From the NCBI GenBank assembly GCA_030748735.1, contig JASMLK010000144.1:62001-126000 (forward strand): a stretch of 64,000 bases of DNA, given 5' to 3'. Positions 30,467 to 39,242 of this stretch are shown in pieces. The notes under the pieces were generated by a model. It was given only the letters and a program-made list of their open reading frames with translations, made no database searches and had not been told where the DNA came from. The position numbers and the translations under genes were made by a program. Within the stretch, counting starts at the first letter, position 1. Each line of letters starts with the position of its first letter. The stretch is from Myxococcota bacterium (GTDB lineage Bacteria; Myxococcota_A; UBA9160; UBA4427).

Positions 30467-30878
30467 CGGGCGCGCCAGCCTATTCCCGCGCGACCGGGCG
30501 TCAAGGCGGCTGACCGGGATGAGGCCAAAAAAACTTGCGCGCGTGGCCGATCGTCTGGCCTGGGCCGGGACCTCAGGCCCTTCGCGGTTCGGCCGATGAG
30601 TCTTGGGGAGCGGCAGCGGAAGCCAGGAAGTGCTGCAAGATCCACCACTTGGAGGTAGTGGCGCCCCGGCGCGCGAGATCACCCGGGTGATGCGCTTCCT
30701 TTGCGACTGCGACCTCTATGCACTCGGGCTCGAACTCGACGGCGCGGACTTTCCCGTCTCTACCGCGCCGCGCCCTCCCGCAAACTCGCCGCCTGAGCAC
30801 GAAGGCGCGCTGCCCATTGACTTTCGCTTTCCTTTCGTGAAACCTGCGACACGAATCTGAAGCGAAAGGGGGGTGGCG
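30467..30878. other. Intergenic region between groESL operator and lexA
   Basis: About 410 bp lie between CIRCE and the lexA start. No protein with family features was seen; open frames here read as low-complexity Pro/Arg/Gly sequences. It should hold the promoters of the two divergent units. A 9-bp inverted repeat near lexA (30821-30868) is the only clear structure. I could not match a known LexA-box consensus with confidence. Confidence 0.5.
30821..30868 (+). promoter_or_regulatory. Inverted repeat in the lexA leader
   Basis: CTTTCGCTT (30821-30829) and AAGCGAAAG (30860-30868) are perfect 9-bp complements separated by 30 bp. The right arm runs into the purine-rich ribosome site just before lexA. 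It could act in RNA by masking the ribosome site, or in DNA as widely spaced regulator half-sites. Within the loop TTTCGTGAAA forms a smaller imperfect palindrome that could be a LexA site. All roles are inference. Confidence 0.35.
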
Positions 30879-31490
30879 ATGGCGTTGACCCGACGACAGC
30901 GCGAGATCTTCGACTACATCAGCGCGTTCGTAGAAGAGGAAGGCTATTCGCCGAGCCTCGAGGAAATCGCGGCTCACTTCGGGCTCTCCTCGGTGGCGAC
31001 CGTGCATCGCCACGTCCAGCACCTGGTCGAAAAGGGCATGCTGCGAAAGGCGTGGAATCGCTCGCGCTCCCTGGAGCCCGTTCCGCAGGAAGCCGAGAGC
31101 GACCCCGGGATCACGACGCTCCCGCTGGTGGGTACGGTGGCGGCCGGCCTGCCGATCGAAGCCATCGAAGACAACGAAACGGTTTCGGTCCCCGCCGAAA
31201 TGGCCGGGCGCCCGGGCGAGAGTTTCGTGCTCCGCGTTCGCGGTGACTCGATGATCGAAGACCAGATCTGCAACGGCGATCTCGTCGTGGTCGAAAAGCG
31301 GGATCAGGCACGCAACGGCCAAACGGTGGTCGCGCTGGTCGACGGAAGCGACGCGACGTTGAAGCGCTTCTATCGCGACGGGGGCACGGTGAAGTTGGTC
31401 CCCGCAAACCAGACGATGGAGCCCATCGAAGTGCCCGCTGAGCAGGTGCAGATTCGCGGCATCGTGCGGGGCTTGATGCGTTCGTTCTAA
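30879..31490 (+). CDS. lexA: LexA, SOS-response repressor
   Basis: LexA represses DNA-damage genes and cleaves itself when RecA is active. The 203-residue protein has an N-terminal winged helix (LTRRQREIFDYISAFVEEEG and GLSSVATVHRHVQHLVEKG). The scissile Ala89-Gly90 bond lies in GTVAAGLPIE, with catalytic Ser124 in VRGDSMIED and Lys162 in ATLKRFYRDG. ATG 30879 has AGGGGG upstream at good spacing; GTG 30873 would add two residues. Its stop overlaps the stop of the convergent aldo/keto reductase gene by 4 bp. Confidence 0.96.
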   Translation: MALTRRQREIFDYISAFVEEEGYSPSLEEIAAHFGLSSVATVHRHVQHLVEKGMLRKAWNRSRSLEPVPQEAESDPGITTLPLVGTVAAGLPIEAIEDNETVSVPAEMAGRPGESFVLRVRGDSMIEDQICNGDLVVVEKRDQARNGQTVVALVDGSDATLKRFYRDGGTVKLVPANQTMEPIEVPAEQVQIRGIVRGLMRSF

Positions 31491-32761
31491 GAGGTGGCGA
31501 GGCGGCGGGCGGTGGCGCGGGTGAGTTTCGGGATTTCGAGGTTGTAGGGGCAGCTCCCGAGGCAGGCCTGGTCGGTGCATGTGGAGCAGGCTGAGGCTGC
31601 GGCGCCGAGACGTGCGTAGCCCTGGCGCGCCATGCGGGGGTTGCCGTAGCGCTCTTCGTACATGCGTTGGCGCAGCACGTCGGGGATCGGGACGCCTTCG
31701 GGGCAGCTCGACGTGCAGGCATCGCAGCCCGGGCGGCAGTATTCGTTGCTCATCTCGGCGACGTAGCGTTCGAGGATGTCGTGGTCGCGGGCGGCGAACG
31801 TCTCATCCCCGGAACACGAGATGTAATTGTCCGCCACTGTCTTGTTGCGCATCGAAACGATCGCGGCGTCGATGTTGGGGTCGGAGAACACCCAGCGAAA
31901 GGCCGCGCGCGCGAAGTCGGCGCCGTCCTTCTGGTAGACGGACAGGTCGTTCACCTTCGCGCCCATCTGCGTCTTCATCACGACGACGCCCACGCCCTTC
32001 TTGCGCGCCTTGGCGAATAGACGCGAGATCCCCTTCTGGTTGGCAACCATGTCGAAGTGCTTGGTGAAGCGTTCGTAGAAAGCCGGGTCGTTGCCGAAGT
32101 TGTGCGAGCACAGGATCACGTCTGCGAGATCGCGATCGAGGACATGGTCGAGGCATTCTTGCAAGCGCCCACCGTGCCCGGACATGCCCGAAAAGCGGAT
32201 CTTCCCCTGCTTCTTCGCCAACGCGACGAATTCCTGCCATTCGGGGCTGCTCATCCGCTCGGGTTCGTTGACGGCGTGGTTCAAGAAGATGTCGACGTAG
32301 TCGGTGCGCATGCGGCGAAGCGATGCTTCGAGTTGCTTCATGATGTGCGCGCGGTCGTGCTTCACTTCGGCGACGTACTTCGAGGCGATCACGACTTTGT
32401 CGCGCTTGTCCTCGAGCGCGTCACCGATCAGCTTCTCGACGTACTCGCCGGTCGACCAGCCCTCGGTGCGATACATCTCGGCGGTGTCGAAGTAGTTGAT
32501 GCCGCGGTCGTAGCAGTGGCGCACGAGATCGGCGGTGCGACAACCCCCTGATCCGAAGCCGATGTCCGAGATCTCGAGACCCGTCTTGCCGAGCGACCGA
32601 TAGCGGCGGATCTGCGGCGGGGGCGCATCCGCCGCCGCAGCTTCCTGGGCGACGTTCAATGCGGCGAGCCCCATCGCGGCGCCGGACGTCTTTCGCAGAA
32701 ACGAGCGCCTCCCCATCGTGGGCGTAGGCGTAGGCGAGGACGGGTTCGAGGGCTTCGTCAT
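31487..32761 (-). CDS. Tat-exported aldo/keto reductase with ferredoxin-like C-terminus
   Basis: The 424-residue protein carries a twin-arginine signal (MGRRSFLRKTSGAAMGLAAL). An aldo/keto reductase barrel follows, with the Asp-Tyr-Lys-His set visible in YFDTAEMY, IASKYV and FLNHAVN. The C-terminal region has two Cys clusters (CRPGCDACTSSCPEGVPIP and CSTCTDQACLGSCP) typical of 4Fe-4S ligation. It is thus likely a periplasmic redox enzyme fed by electron carriers rather than only NADPH. The genes next to it encode a GMC oxidoreductase and a Tat partner. The substrate is unknown. Confidence 0.88.
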   Translation of the reverse strand: MTKPSNPSSPTPTPTMGRRSFLRKTSGAAMGLAALNVAQEAAAADAPPPQIRRYRSLGKTGLEISDIGFGSGGCRTADLVRHCYDRGINYFDTAEMYRTEGWSTGEYVEKLIGDALEDKRDKVVIASKYVAEVKHDRAHIMKQLEASLRRMRTDYVDIFLNHAVNEPERMSSPEWQEFVALAKKQGKIRFSGMSGHGGRLQECLDHVLDRDLADVILCSHNFGNDPAFYERFTKHFDMVANQKGISRLFAKARKKGVGVVVMKTQMGAKVNDLSVYQKDGADFARAAFRWVFSDPNIDAAIVSMRNKTVADNYISCSGDETFAARDHDILERYVAEMSNEYCRPGCDACTSSCPEGVPIPDVLRQRMYEERYGNPRMARQGYARLGAAASACSTCTDQACLGSCPYNLEIPKLTRATARRLATS

Positions 32762-32820
32762 GTGGACCTCCGGAAGTCGTTCACGCTACGGCCGACTCGT
32801 GGGTTCGCGGCAGCTACTGC

Positions 32821-34332
32821 TCAACGACTGGACGTGCTGAGTGTATCCGCCAGACGCAGCGCGAGCGCCACGATGGTGAAGGTTGGGTTCTGCCATCCCA
32901 CCGTAGGGAAGAGGGCACCGCCGGTGACGTAGAGGTTCCCCATGCCGTGGACGCGGCCGTCGCGGTCGGTGACGCCGTGCTTCGGGTCGTCCGACATGCG
33001 GGCGGTTCCCGCGTGATGGCCCGCGAGGGGGGTCCACGGGAAGTCATCGAGCGCGATCAAGCGGACCCGCCCGTGCCCCGTGCGGGCGAGTTCGGCTGCA
33101 AAGTGCCGCGCGTGCGCATGCACGCTCGCGCGGTCGTGTTGCTGCACGTTGAGGTCGACCTCGACCTTCCGCAGGCCGAGCGCGTCGGTGCGCGTGTCGA
33201 GCTGAACACGGCTTTCGGGGTTCGGAGATTTCTCGAAGACGCCGACCAGGCGCATCACGCGCGAGGGGCCTTCGTCCGTCGAGGCCTGCCCACCCCCGGC
33301 GGCTTTCGAAAGCGATCGGATGCCACCGGGCGTTCGCGAAAGGCGCGTCGGAAAGCACATCATCGAGAAGCCGAGGAGCCGATCGCGTTCCCGTGCGATC
33401 GCGCTGGACGCAAAACCAACGACATCCCCCTGTTCGGGCTTCCCGGGTTCGAACTTCGACCTCGCATACGACTCTTCCCGAATCGTCGGTGCCGAATCGA
33501 AGAAATGAACTTCGCCGAGATCGATCCCGCCGTGGTCTGCGAAGTAGCGCCCCACGAGTCCGTGCTGGTTGCCGATGCCTCCGCCCATCTTCTGATCCGA
33601 AAGCAGGAGCATGCGCGCGTTTTCGATCGCGCCGGCGCAAAGCACGAAGTTGCGCGCTTCGAAGGCGAAGCGTCGGCCGTCCAGTGTGGCGGCGCGTGCG
33701 CGCACGATTGCGCTTCGTTCATTGTTCGCAATCAGTGCAGTGATGTTGGTGTGGAGCAGGCAACGCAAGTGCCTGGTCGTGCGAAGGGCCTGCGCGTACG
33801 CTGGGCGCATGCGCAGCGGTCCCGGCTGCGTACGCCGCCAGACGACGGGTTCGAAGTCGGGTTCCCCCGTAGGGCCGGGGGCGAACAAGGGAACGTGATC
33901 GTTCGAATTGGTTTCGTTCGCGTCGAAGTGGAAGTGGGGTTCAGGCAGGTGGAGCATTTCGCGTGTCGCGTCGTAGTAGGGTTCGAGGTCGCTGCTTCGA
34001 ATCGGCCAGCCGCTGTGCGGGACCCAGTCGTGGGCTTCGAACTCGAAGGGGTCGAGTGGCCGGCATGCGCCGCCCCAGTGGTTCGTGGTGCCGCCGAGGT
34101 AGCGAAGCCGGGAGGTGCGCAGCGGCGGGTAGTCGTTGTCGATCACCTCACCGTCGTAGAGTTGCTGGGTCGCCTGATCGAGCTCGAGCCCACCGCTTTC
34201 GACCAACACGACATCGACGCCACGCCTTGCGAGGGTGAGGGCCAGCGCGATGCCCGCGGCACCGCCGCCGATCAGACACACATCGCTGCGAATCACCTGG
34301 CCGTTCGGCGTTGCGCGTCCGTCGATGAACAT
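32821..34332 (-). CDS. GMC-family FAD-dependent oxidoreductase
   Basis: The 503-residue enzyme has an N-terminal FAD-binding fold (CLIGGGAAGIALALTLARRG), the YLGGTTNHWGGACRPL segment and a C-terminal GMC domain. The catalytic His region is GHHAGTARMSDD, with a Asn/His partner region near VGWQNPTFTIVALALRLAD. It has no signal peptide, but the gene upstream encodes a small Tat-signal protein whose stop overlaps its ATG by one base (TGATG). This arrangement resembles gluconate/sorbitol-type dehydrogenases, where a small Tat subunit carries the flavoprotein across the membrane. The substrate is probably a sugar or alcohol. Confidence 0.88.
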   Translation of the reverse strand: MFIDGRATPNGQVIRSDVCLIGGGAAGIALALTLARRGVDVVLVESGGLELDQATQQLYDGEVIDNDYPPLRTSRLRYLGGTTNHWGGACRPLDPFEFEAHDWVPHSGWPIRSSDLEPYYDATREMLHLPEPHFHFDANETNSNDHVPLFAPGPTGEPDFEPVVWRRTQPGPLRMRPAYAQALRTTRHLRCLLHTNITALIANNERSAIVRARAATLDGRRFAFEARNFVLCAGAIENARMLLLSDQKMGGGIGNQHGLVGRYFADHGGIDLGEVHFFDSAPTIREESYARSKFEPGKPEQGDVVGFASSAIARERDRLLGFSMMCFPTRLSRTPGGIRSLSKAAGGGQASTDEGPSRVMRLVGVFEKSPNPESRVQLDTRTDALGLRKVEVDLNVQQHDRASVHAHARHFAAELARTGHGRVRLIALDDFPWTPLAGHHAGTARMSDDPKHGVTDRDGRVHGMGNLYVTGGALFPTVGWQNPTFTIVALALRLADTLSTSSR

Positions 34333-34745
34333 CAGCTGAGTTCGAGGCTCGCGAGATAGATCGCGAAGTGGAACTCGGATCGGGCGAGGACCCAACCGTC
34401 GACCTGTCGAACGTCGCCGCGATCGAGTTCGCGTGTGATGCGGCCCGGTGCCAGCAGCGTCTTTCGCGCGAGCCTTGCACGGGCTCGCCGCGACGCTGAG
34501 AACAGACGGCGACGTGGCGGGAATTCGGCCTCGACCGTCTGGCGGATGCGGTCCACTTCGCCGGGGCGTTGGCGCAGAAGTTCCCTCGCGAGCATCGCGA
34601 GGTCGCGATCGCGTTCGTCGAGTTCCGGCGGGCTGCCGGGCGGCCCTGCAGCCGAAATGCGCGGTGCTGCGGCCAGAGACGTCATCAGAAAAGCTGCGCG
34701 CAGAAAGACGCGACGCGCAACTCTGTGGGAACTCGAAAGCAACAT
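34332..34745 (-). CDS. Small Tat-signal partner of the GMC oxidoreductase
   Basis: The 137-residue protein starts with a twin-arginine signal (RVARRVFLRAAFLMTSLAAA) ending in an Ala-rich cleavage region. The mature part is a small helical domain (RDRDLAMLARELLRQRPGEV). Its TGA overlaps the GMC start by one base, so the two are coupled. It resembles gluconate 2-dehydrogenase subunit 3-type small subunits in size and context, but I cannot confirm homology from sequence alone. It probably exports the signal-less GMC enzyme by a hitchhiker route. It is divergent from the acyltransferase gene. Confidence 0.7.
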   Translation of the reverse strand: MLLSSSHRVARRVFLRAAFLMTSLAAAPRISAAGPPGSPPELDERDRDLAMLARELLRQRPGEVDRIRQTVEAEFPPRRRLFSASRRARARLARKTLLAPGRITRELDRGDVRQVDGWVLARSEFHFAIYLASLELS

Positions 34746-34847
34746 CAGTCGCCAACTGTAGCAATCGCAGCGCTTGCGAAGGCAAACATGGCGGGCCGGA
34801 GCAGGGCAGGATTGCTGTCGTTCGACGCTGCGCGACAATCCGGCGCC

Positions 34848-36905
34848 ATGTCGCAACCGGGCGAAGCGACCCTCGGGTCGGGCCAGCGCACGACCCGTGC
34901 CCGCATTCCGTTCGAGCCAGCACTCGAAGGGCTGCGAGGCCTCGTGCTGTTCGGGCTGCTCTGCTTTCACGCGGAGTTCTCCTGGGCCACGGGGGGCTTT
35001 CTCGGTATCGCGACGTTCTTCACGCTTTCGGGCTTCCTGCTCACTTCGCTCTTCCTTGCAGAGTGGGAGCATTCGCAGCGCATCGCGTTCGCGGCGTTCT
35101 GGGCGAGACGCTTTCGGCGCCTCATGCCGGCGGCCCTGCTGACGCTGCTGACCATGTGGGCCTTCGGTCATTTCGTTGCGACGCCCTCCCAACTCGACCG
35201 CTTGCGGGACGACATCATCTGGGCGCTCTTCTACGCGGCGAACTGGCACTTCCTCTGGTCGAACGCGGACTACACGGCGCTCTTCGAGGCGCCTTCGCCT
35301 CTTCATCATTTCTGGTCTCTCGCAGTCGAAGAGCAGTTCTACTTCGGGTTTCCCCTCGTGGTGTTCGCGGGGCTCCGGCTCGGACGCGGCTCGCTCCGCG
35401 GTCTGGGCGTGTTGTTCGCAGCACTCGTCGCCGTGTCGCTCGGGATCACGCTGTGGCTCGTCGCGGGGGGCGCTTCTTTCGACCGCATCTACTACGGAAC
35501 CGACACGCGGATGGCGGAGCTCTTGCTCGGTGCCGTGGTCGCGGTGGTGGTATGGCGACGCGGGTCTCGAGGCGACAGCGAAAGCGGAGTCCCCGTGCGC
35601 TGGCTTTCGTGGCTTGGCAGCGCCTCGCTGTTGGCCATGGTGCTCTGTTGGGCATGGGTCGACCTCGATACGGGCTGGCTGTATCGGGGAGGTTTCGCGG
35701 CGTACGCGTTGCTCTCGGCAACTGTCATCGCCGCGGGAGTTCAGCCGGGTGGCTTCGTGCGCAGTGTGCTCGCACACCCCGTCATGCAGTGGTTGGGACG
35801 TGTTTCGTACGGCGCCTATTTGTTCCACTGGCCCATCTATCTCTGGTTGGACGCGGAGCGCGTCGGGCTCGATTCGACTCCCCTCTTCCTGTTGCGTGTG
35901 GGCGTGACGCTGGCGCTCGCTGAAGCGTCGTATCGTTGGTTCGAGCATCCGATCCGCACCGGACGCATGTTGCACGGTCCCGGAGCGCTTGCGTTGATCC
36001 CGATGATGTTCGGTCTGGTGGCCGCGGTGGCGTTCGCCTTGCCGAAGGCGCCCGTCCACTTCGATGTGGACAGGGCCGCGATGGATGCCTGGGTCGAAGA
36101 CGTAGTGGAGCACTACGCCACGGAACCGAATCCGCCCCCACCCACGCTCCACAGCGAGATCCCGCGCATCGCGATGTTCGGCGACTCGACCGCGACAACC
36201 CTCGCGGTTGGCCTTCAGTACTTTCAGTTCGAAACGGGGCAGAGCGTGTTGCGCCGGGGTTCCGCCCACCTGGGCTGTGCGGTCGTGCGAAAGGCCGAAA
36301 TCCGCACCGGTGACTTCGTTCACACCTACGATGGCTGTGACGACTTCGACGTCTCCTGGGCGAAGGCGATCCGCGAAGAGCAGCCCGACATCGCAATCGT
36401 GCTGGCCGCACCGTGGGACATTCGTGACCGTCGTCTCGAAGGCGAAACGATATGGCGGACGATTGGCGACCCGATCCTCGACCGCTACTACACGCAGGAA
36501 CTTCAGGCCGCCGTCGACGTCTTGTCCCGGGATGGAACGCTCGTCCTTTGGCTTACCCATCCGTTGGTCGAGGTGCGAGACCGCGGCGGGAAGAAGCCCG
36601 CAAAGCCCTACGCGGCGTCGGATCCCGCGCGAATAGAGCGCTGGAACGAATTGATTCGAGACCTCGAACGGTCTCGTCCAGGACAGGTTCGGGTGATCGA
36701 CCTTCGTCGCTACATCCAGACGCTTCCGGGTGGTGAATTCGACGAACGCTATCGACCCGATGCCACGCATCTCACGCCCGAGGCGGCGTACCAGGTGGCA
36801 AAGGACTGGCTCGCCGATGAAATCATGCGCATCTACCGGGAAGAGGGCGCGCGCGCCCGCGCCGAAGGCGCACCCGGGGCAGCCGAGGCGCCCGGGCGGC
36901 GCTGA
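34848..36905 (+). CDS. OafA-type O-acyltransferase fused to an SGNH domain
   Basis: The 685-residue protein has an acyltransferase_3 membrane half and a periplasmic SGNH half. The first half begins FEPALEGLRGLVLFGLLCFH and shows ARRFRRLMPAALLTLLTMW, HHFWSLAVEEQFYFGFPLVV and about ten membrane helices. The second half has the nucleophile block AMFGDSTATTLAVGLQYF and the D-x2-H block RPDATHLTPEAAYQVA. Proteins of this design O-acetylate surface polysaccharides or peptidoglycan. ATG 34848 begins just before the conserved start; upstream codons to 34569 are not supported. It is divergent from the Tat/GMC genes. Confidence 0.9.
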   Translation: MSQPGEATLGSGQRTTRARIPFEPALEGLRGLVLFGLLCFHAEFSWATGGFLGIATFFTLSGFLLTSLFLAEWEHSQRIAFAAFWARRFRRLMPAALLTLLTMWAFGHFVATPSQLDRLRDDIIWALFYAANWHFLWSNADYTALFEAPSPLHHFWSLAVEEQFYFGFPLVVFAGLRLGRGSLRGLGVLFAALVAVSLGITLWLVAGGASFDRIYYGTDTRMAELLLGAVVAVVVWRRGSRGDSESGVPVRWLSWLGSASLLAMVLCWAWVDLDTGWLYRGGFAAYALLSATVIAAGVQPGGFVRSVLAHPVMQWLGRVSYGAYLFHWPIYLWLDAERVGLDSTPLFLLRVGVTLALAEASYRWFEHPIRTGRMLHGPGALALIPMMFGLVAAVAFALPKAPVHFDVDRAAMDAWVEDVVEHYATEPNPPPPTLHSEIPRIAMFGDSTATTLAVGLQYFQFETGQSVLRRGSAHLGCAVVRKAEIRTGDFVHTYDGCDDFDVSWAKAIREEQPDIAIVLAAPWDIRDRRLEGETIWRTIGDPILDRYYTQELQAAVDVLSRDGTLVLWLTHPLVEVRDRGGKKPAKPYAASDPARIERWNELIRDLERSRPGQVRVIDLRRYIQTLPGGEFDERYRPDATHLTPEAAYQVAKDWLADEIMRIYREEGARARAEGAPGAAEAPGRR

Positions 36906-36987
36906 CACCCGCGCTCGCGTTGCTTGACGCCACAGCACCCCCCTGCCAAGCTTTCGCCTTTCCAACTCCTTTGCAAATCAAGGGTTT

Positions 36988-37392
36988 ATGCCATTGGTGC
37001 GACTCACCCGGGCAATCGAATTCTCGGCATCGCTGCGTTATCGCGCGGCCGGGCTGAGCGATGGCGAAAACCGCGAAGTCTTCGGGCTCGCCGCGGAGCA
37101 GCACGGGCACAACTACCGGCTCGAGGTCACGGTGAAGGGTGAGCCCGACCCGCGAACGGGGATGGTGATGAACCTCGTCGACCTGAAGGCGATCCTCGAG
37201 CGCGAAGTCATGGGCCGCTTCGATCATCGCGATCTCAACGCCGACACCGACTTCTTCAAGGACATCCCGCCTACGCCGGAGAACCTCGCCGCCGTGATCC
37301 ACGAGTTGCTCGTCGACGCGCTGCCCGCAGGCCGTTTCGACCGCCTGCGCCTCTATCAGGACGCGGATCTCTACGTCGACGTCGTCGACTGA
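36988..37392 (+). CDS. Degenerate 6-pyruvoyl-tetrahydropterin synthase-like protein
   Basis: The 134-residue protein has the PTPS/QueD tunnel fold signature but has lost key residues. The first zinc His of the usual FxAAH motif is replaced by Leu (FSASLRYR, L16). The catalytic Cys before HGH is replaced by Ala (VFGLAAEQHGHNY). The other two zinc His and the FDHRDLN segment remain. The gene is followed 53 bp later by a canonical paralogue and then folE. It could be a non-catalytic partner subunit or an enzyme with altered chemistry. The ATG at 36988 follows AAGGG. Confidence 0.75.
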   Translation: MPLVRLTRAIEFSASLRYRAAGLSDGENREVFGLAAEQHGHNYRLEVTVKGEPDPRTGMVMNLVDLKAILEREVMGRFDHRDLNADTDFFKDIPPTPENLAAVIHELLVDALPAGRFDRLRLYQDADLYVDVVD

Positions 37393-37445
37393 TCTTCCGC
37401 ACGCCTCTGCCGACCCCCCCCCCACCTACGCCCACCGGAACCCCC

Positions 37446-37862
37446 GTGATCGAACTCACCCGTTGCTATCGACTGCCCGCGGCCCACGTGCTCGCGAACC
37501 CGCGTCTTTCCGACGCGGAGAATGATGAGATCTTCGGCAAGTGCGCGAATGAACATGGGCACGGCCACAACTATGGCTTCGACGTCACAGTCACGGGCGA
37601 GGTCGACAGCACCACCGGGCAGATCCTCGCCCCCGAACGACTCGACGCCGTCTTCGAAGCGGCGATCGCCAAGCGCTATTCCCACCGCCTGTTGAACGAA
37701 TGCGAAGCGTTCGAGGCGCTGGTTCCCACCACCGAAAACTTCGCCAAGATCGTCTACGACGACCTCGCGCCCGCGATCGCGGCAGAGGGTGGTGTCGAAC
37801 TCGTGCGTGTCCGACTCACCGAAACCCCGCGCAACTTCTTTGAGTATGGAGACGAACGATGA
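37446..37862 (+). CDS. 6-pyruvoyl-tetrahydropterin synthase/QueD family enzyme
   Basis: The 138-residue protein has all hallmark residues. The zinc His is in RLPAAHVLANPR, the catalytic Cys and two zinc His in FGKCANEHGHGHNYGF, and the Ser-His region in YSHRLLN. It should convert dihydroneopterin triphosphate to 6-pyruvoyl-tetrahydropterin or to 6-carboxy-tetrahydropterin (QueD reaction). The adjacent folE, overlapping by 4 bp, makes the substrate available. The GTG at 37446 matches the family N-terminus. No sepiapterin reductase or queC/E/F genes are nearby, so the final product is open. Confidence 0.88.
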   Translation: MIELTRCYRLPAAHVLANPRLSDAENDEIFGKCANEHGHGHNYGFDVTVTGEVDSTTGQILAPERLDAVFEAAIAKRYSHRLLNECEAFEALVPTTENFAKIVYDDLAPAIAAEGGVELVRVRLTETPRNFFEYGDER

Positions 37863-38431
37863 GCGACCCGATCGAAGACGCCGTCCGCACGATCCTGAAC
37901 GAACTCGGCGAAAAGCCCGAGCGTGACGGTCTGCAGAAGACGCCCAGCCGCGTGGCGGCGGCGATGCGCTTCTTCACCAAGGGCTATGCCCAGGATCCGA
38001 TGGCCACCCTGAACGACGCGATGTTCGACGTCGAGTACGACGAAATGGTACTGGTGAAGGACATCGAGTTCTACAGCCTTTGCGAGCACCACATGGTGCC
38101 GTTCTTCGGACGCATCCACGTCGGCTACATCCCGAATGGGAAGGTGGTCGGGCTCTCGAAGATCCCGCGTCTCGTCGAAATGTTCGCGCGCAGACTTCAA
38201 GTGCAGGAGCGCATGACGATGGAGGTGGCGGGCATCATCGAAGATGTCCTGAAGCCGCAGGGCGTCGGCGTCGTCGTCGAAGCCAAGCACCTGTGCATGG
38301 TGATGCGCGGTGTCGAAAAGCACAATTCGTTCGCAATCACGAGTTCGATGCGGGGTGTGTTCGAAAGCGACTCGAAGACGCGCGCCGAATTCATGGAGCT
38401 GATTCGCCACCGACCGGATTCCTTCGTTTGA
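37859..38431 (+). CDS. folE: GTP cyclohydrolase I
   Basis: FolE makes dihydroneopterin triphosphate from GTP, the entry step to folate and pterin cofactors. The 190-residue protein has the zinc-binding FYSLCEHHMVPFFGRIHVGY, SKIPRLVEMFARRLQVQERM and the second zinc Cys in KHLCMVMRGVEKHNS. Its ATG overlaps the PTPS stop as ATGA, so the two are coupled. Together with the two PTPS-type genes this forms a dedicated pterin module rather than a folate operon. Confidence 0.96.
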   Translation: MSDPIEDAVRTILNELGEKPERDGLQKTPSRVAAAMRFFTKGYAQDPMATLNDAMFDVEYDEMVLVKDIEFYSLCEHHMVPFFGRIHVGYIPNGKVVGLSKIPRLVEMFARRLQVQERMTMEVAGIIEDVLKPQGVGVVVEAKHLCMVMRGVEKHNSFAITSSMRGVFESDSKTRAEFMELIRHRPDSFV

Positions 38432-39162
38432 CCAGGGTGAGCGACGACGACATCCCCGAGAACGAAGTCGTTCAGCTGATTCGCTCGGCCGCGAAGAAGC
38501 TCGAAGATGCACCCGGAACGTGGCCGGCGAAGCGTGAACTCGCCGATGCGATTCGTGAGTTGATGGCGTGCCTTGCCGAAACCGACGCCCCCGCCGACGA
38601 ACTCCTCGCGATCGCGGACCAGGTGCGAAACGCGGCACGGCGCTTCAGCGGGCAACCCGAAATGGAAGATCCGCCCGGCGTGGCCGAGATGTCTCTCGCT
38701 GCGGGGATGGAAGTGTTTCGCGATCGCAGTCCGATCGTCGGCAAGGCGAACCCCCTCGCACCGCCTGCCACCTTCGCAGTCGATCACGACCACGAGATCG
38801 TCTACGGAGAGGTCTGCTTCGGCCCAGCCTATCAGGGCGCACCGGGCTGCGTGCACGGCGGCTTCGTGGCGGCTGCGTTCGACGAAGCGCTCGGCATGGC
38901 GACGATCTTCTCGGGCAAACCCGGCATGACGGGCTGGATTCGTGTCTCGTACAAGAAGCCCACGCCACTGGAAACCAACCTTCGATTGGTGGGGCGAATG
39001 GACAGTGTCGAAGGCCGCAAGATCCAGACCTCCGCCGAGCTGCTCGCCGGCGACACGGTGGTCGCTGAGGCGACCGGCCTCTTCATCTCGATCCCCATCG
39101 ACAAGTTCGCGGAACTCAAAGAGGCCCAGCGCCAGCGGAAGTCGCACGCTACGGACTCATGA
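38428..39162 (+). CDS. PaaI-like hotdog-fold thioesterase
   Basis: The protein of about 244 residues has an N-terminal helical part (residues about 1-85) and a C-terminal hotdog domain. The latter has the GCVHGGFVAAAFDEALGMAT active-site helix and the YKKPTPLETNLRLVGR strand. This matches the PaaI/DUF4442-type acyl-CoA thioesterase family. The TTG at 38428 overlaps the folE stop as TTGA; GTG 38437 is an alternative start. Its operon position after folE does not suggest a pterin role. The acyl substrate is unknown. Confidence 0.8.
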   Translation: MTRVSDDDIPENEVVQLIRSAAKKLEDAPGTWPAKRELADAIRELMACLAETDAPADELLAIADQVRNAARRFSGQPEMEDPPGVAEMSLAAGMEVFRDRSPIVGKANPLAPPATFAVDHDHEIVYGEVCFGPAYQGAPGCVHGGFVAAAFDEALGMATIFSGKPGMTGWIRVSYKKPTPLETNLRLVGRMDSVEGRKIQTSAELLAGDTVVAEATGLFISIPIDKFAELKEAQRQRKSHATDS

Positions 39163-39242
39163 TCGTCTGGAGCGAATCAGGCGTGCGGGCAACGCCTGGC
39201 GATAGCGAAGCGGCACACCGTCGATCGCGATAGCATCGTGTC

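Noticed and set aside
34332..36965. Open minus-strand frame of 877 codons opposite the acyltransferase gene
   Set aside because: High G+C sequence gives long antisense frames. Only its last 137 codons have real protein features (Tat signal). The rest mirrors the acyltransferase gene.
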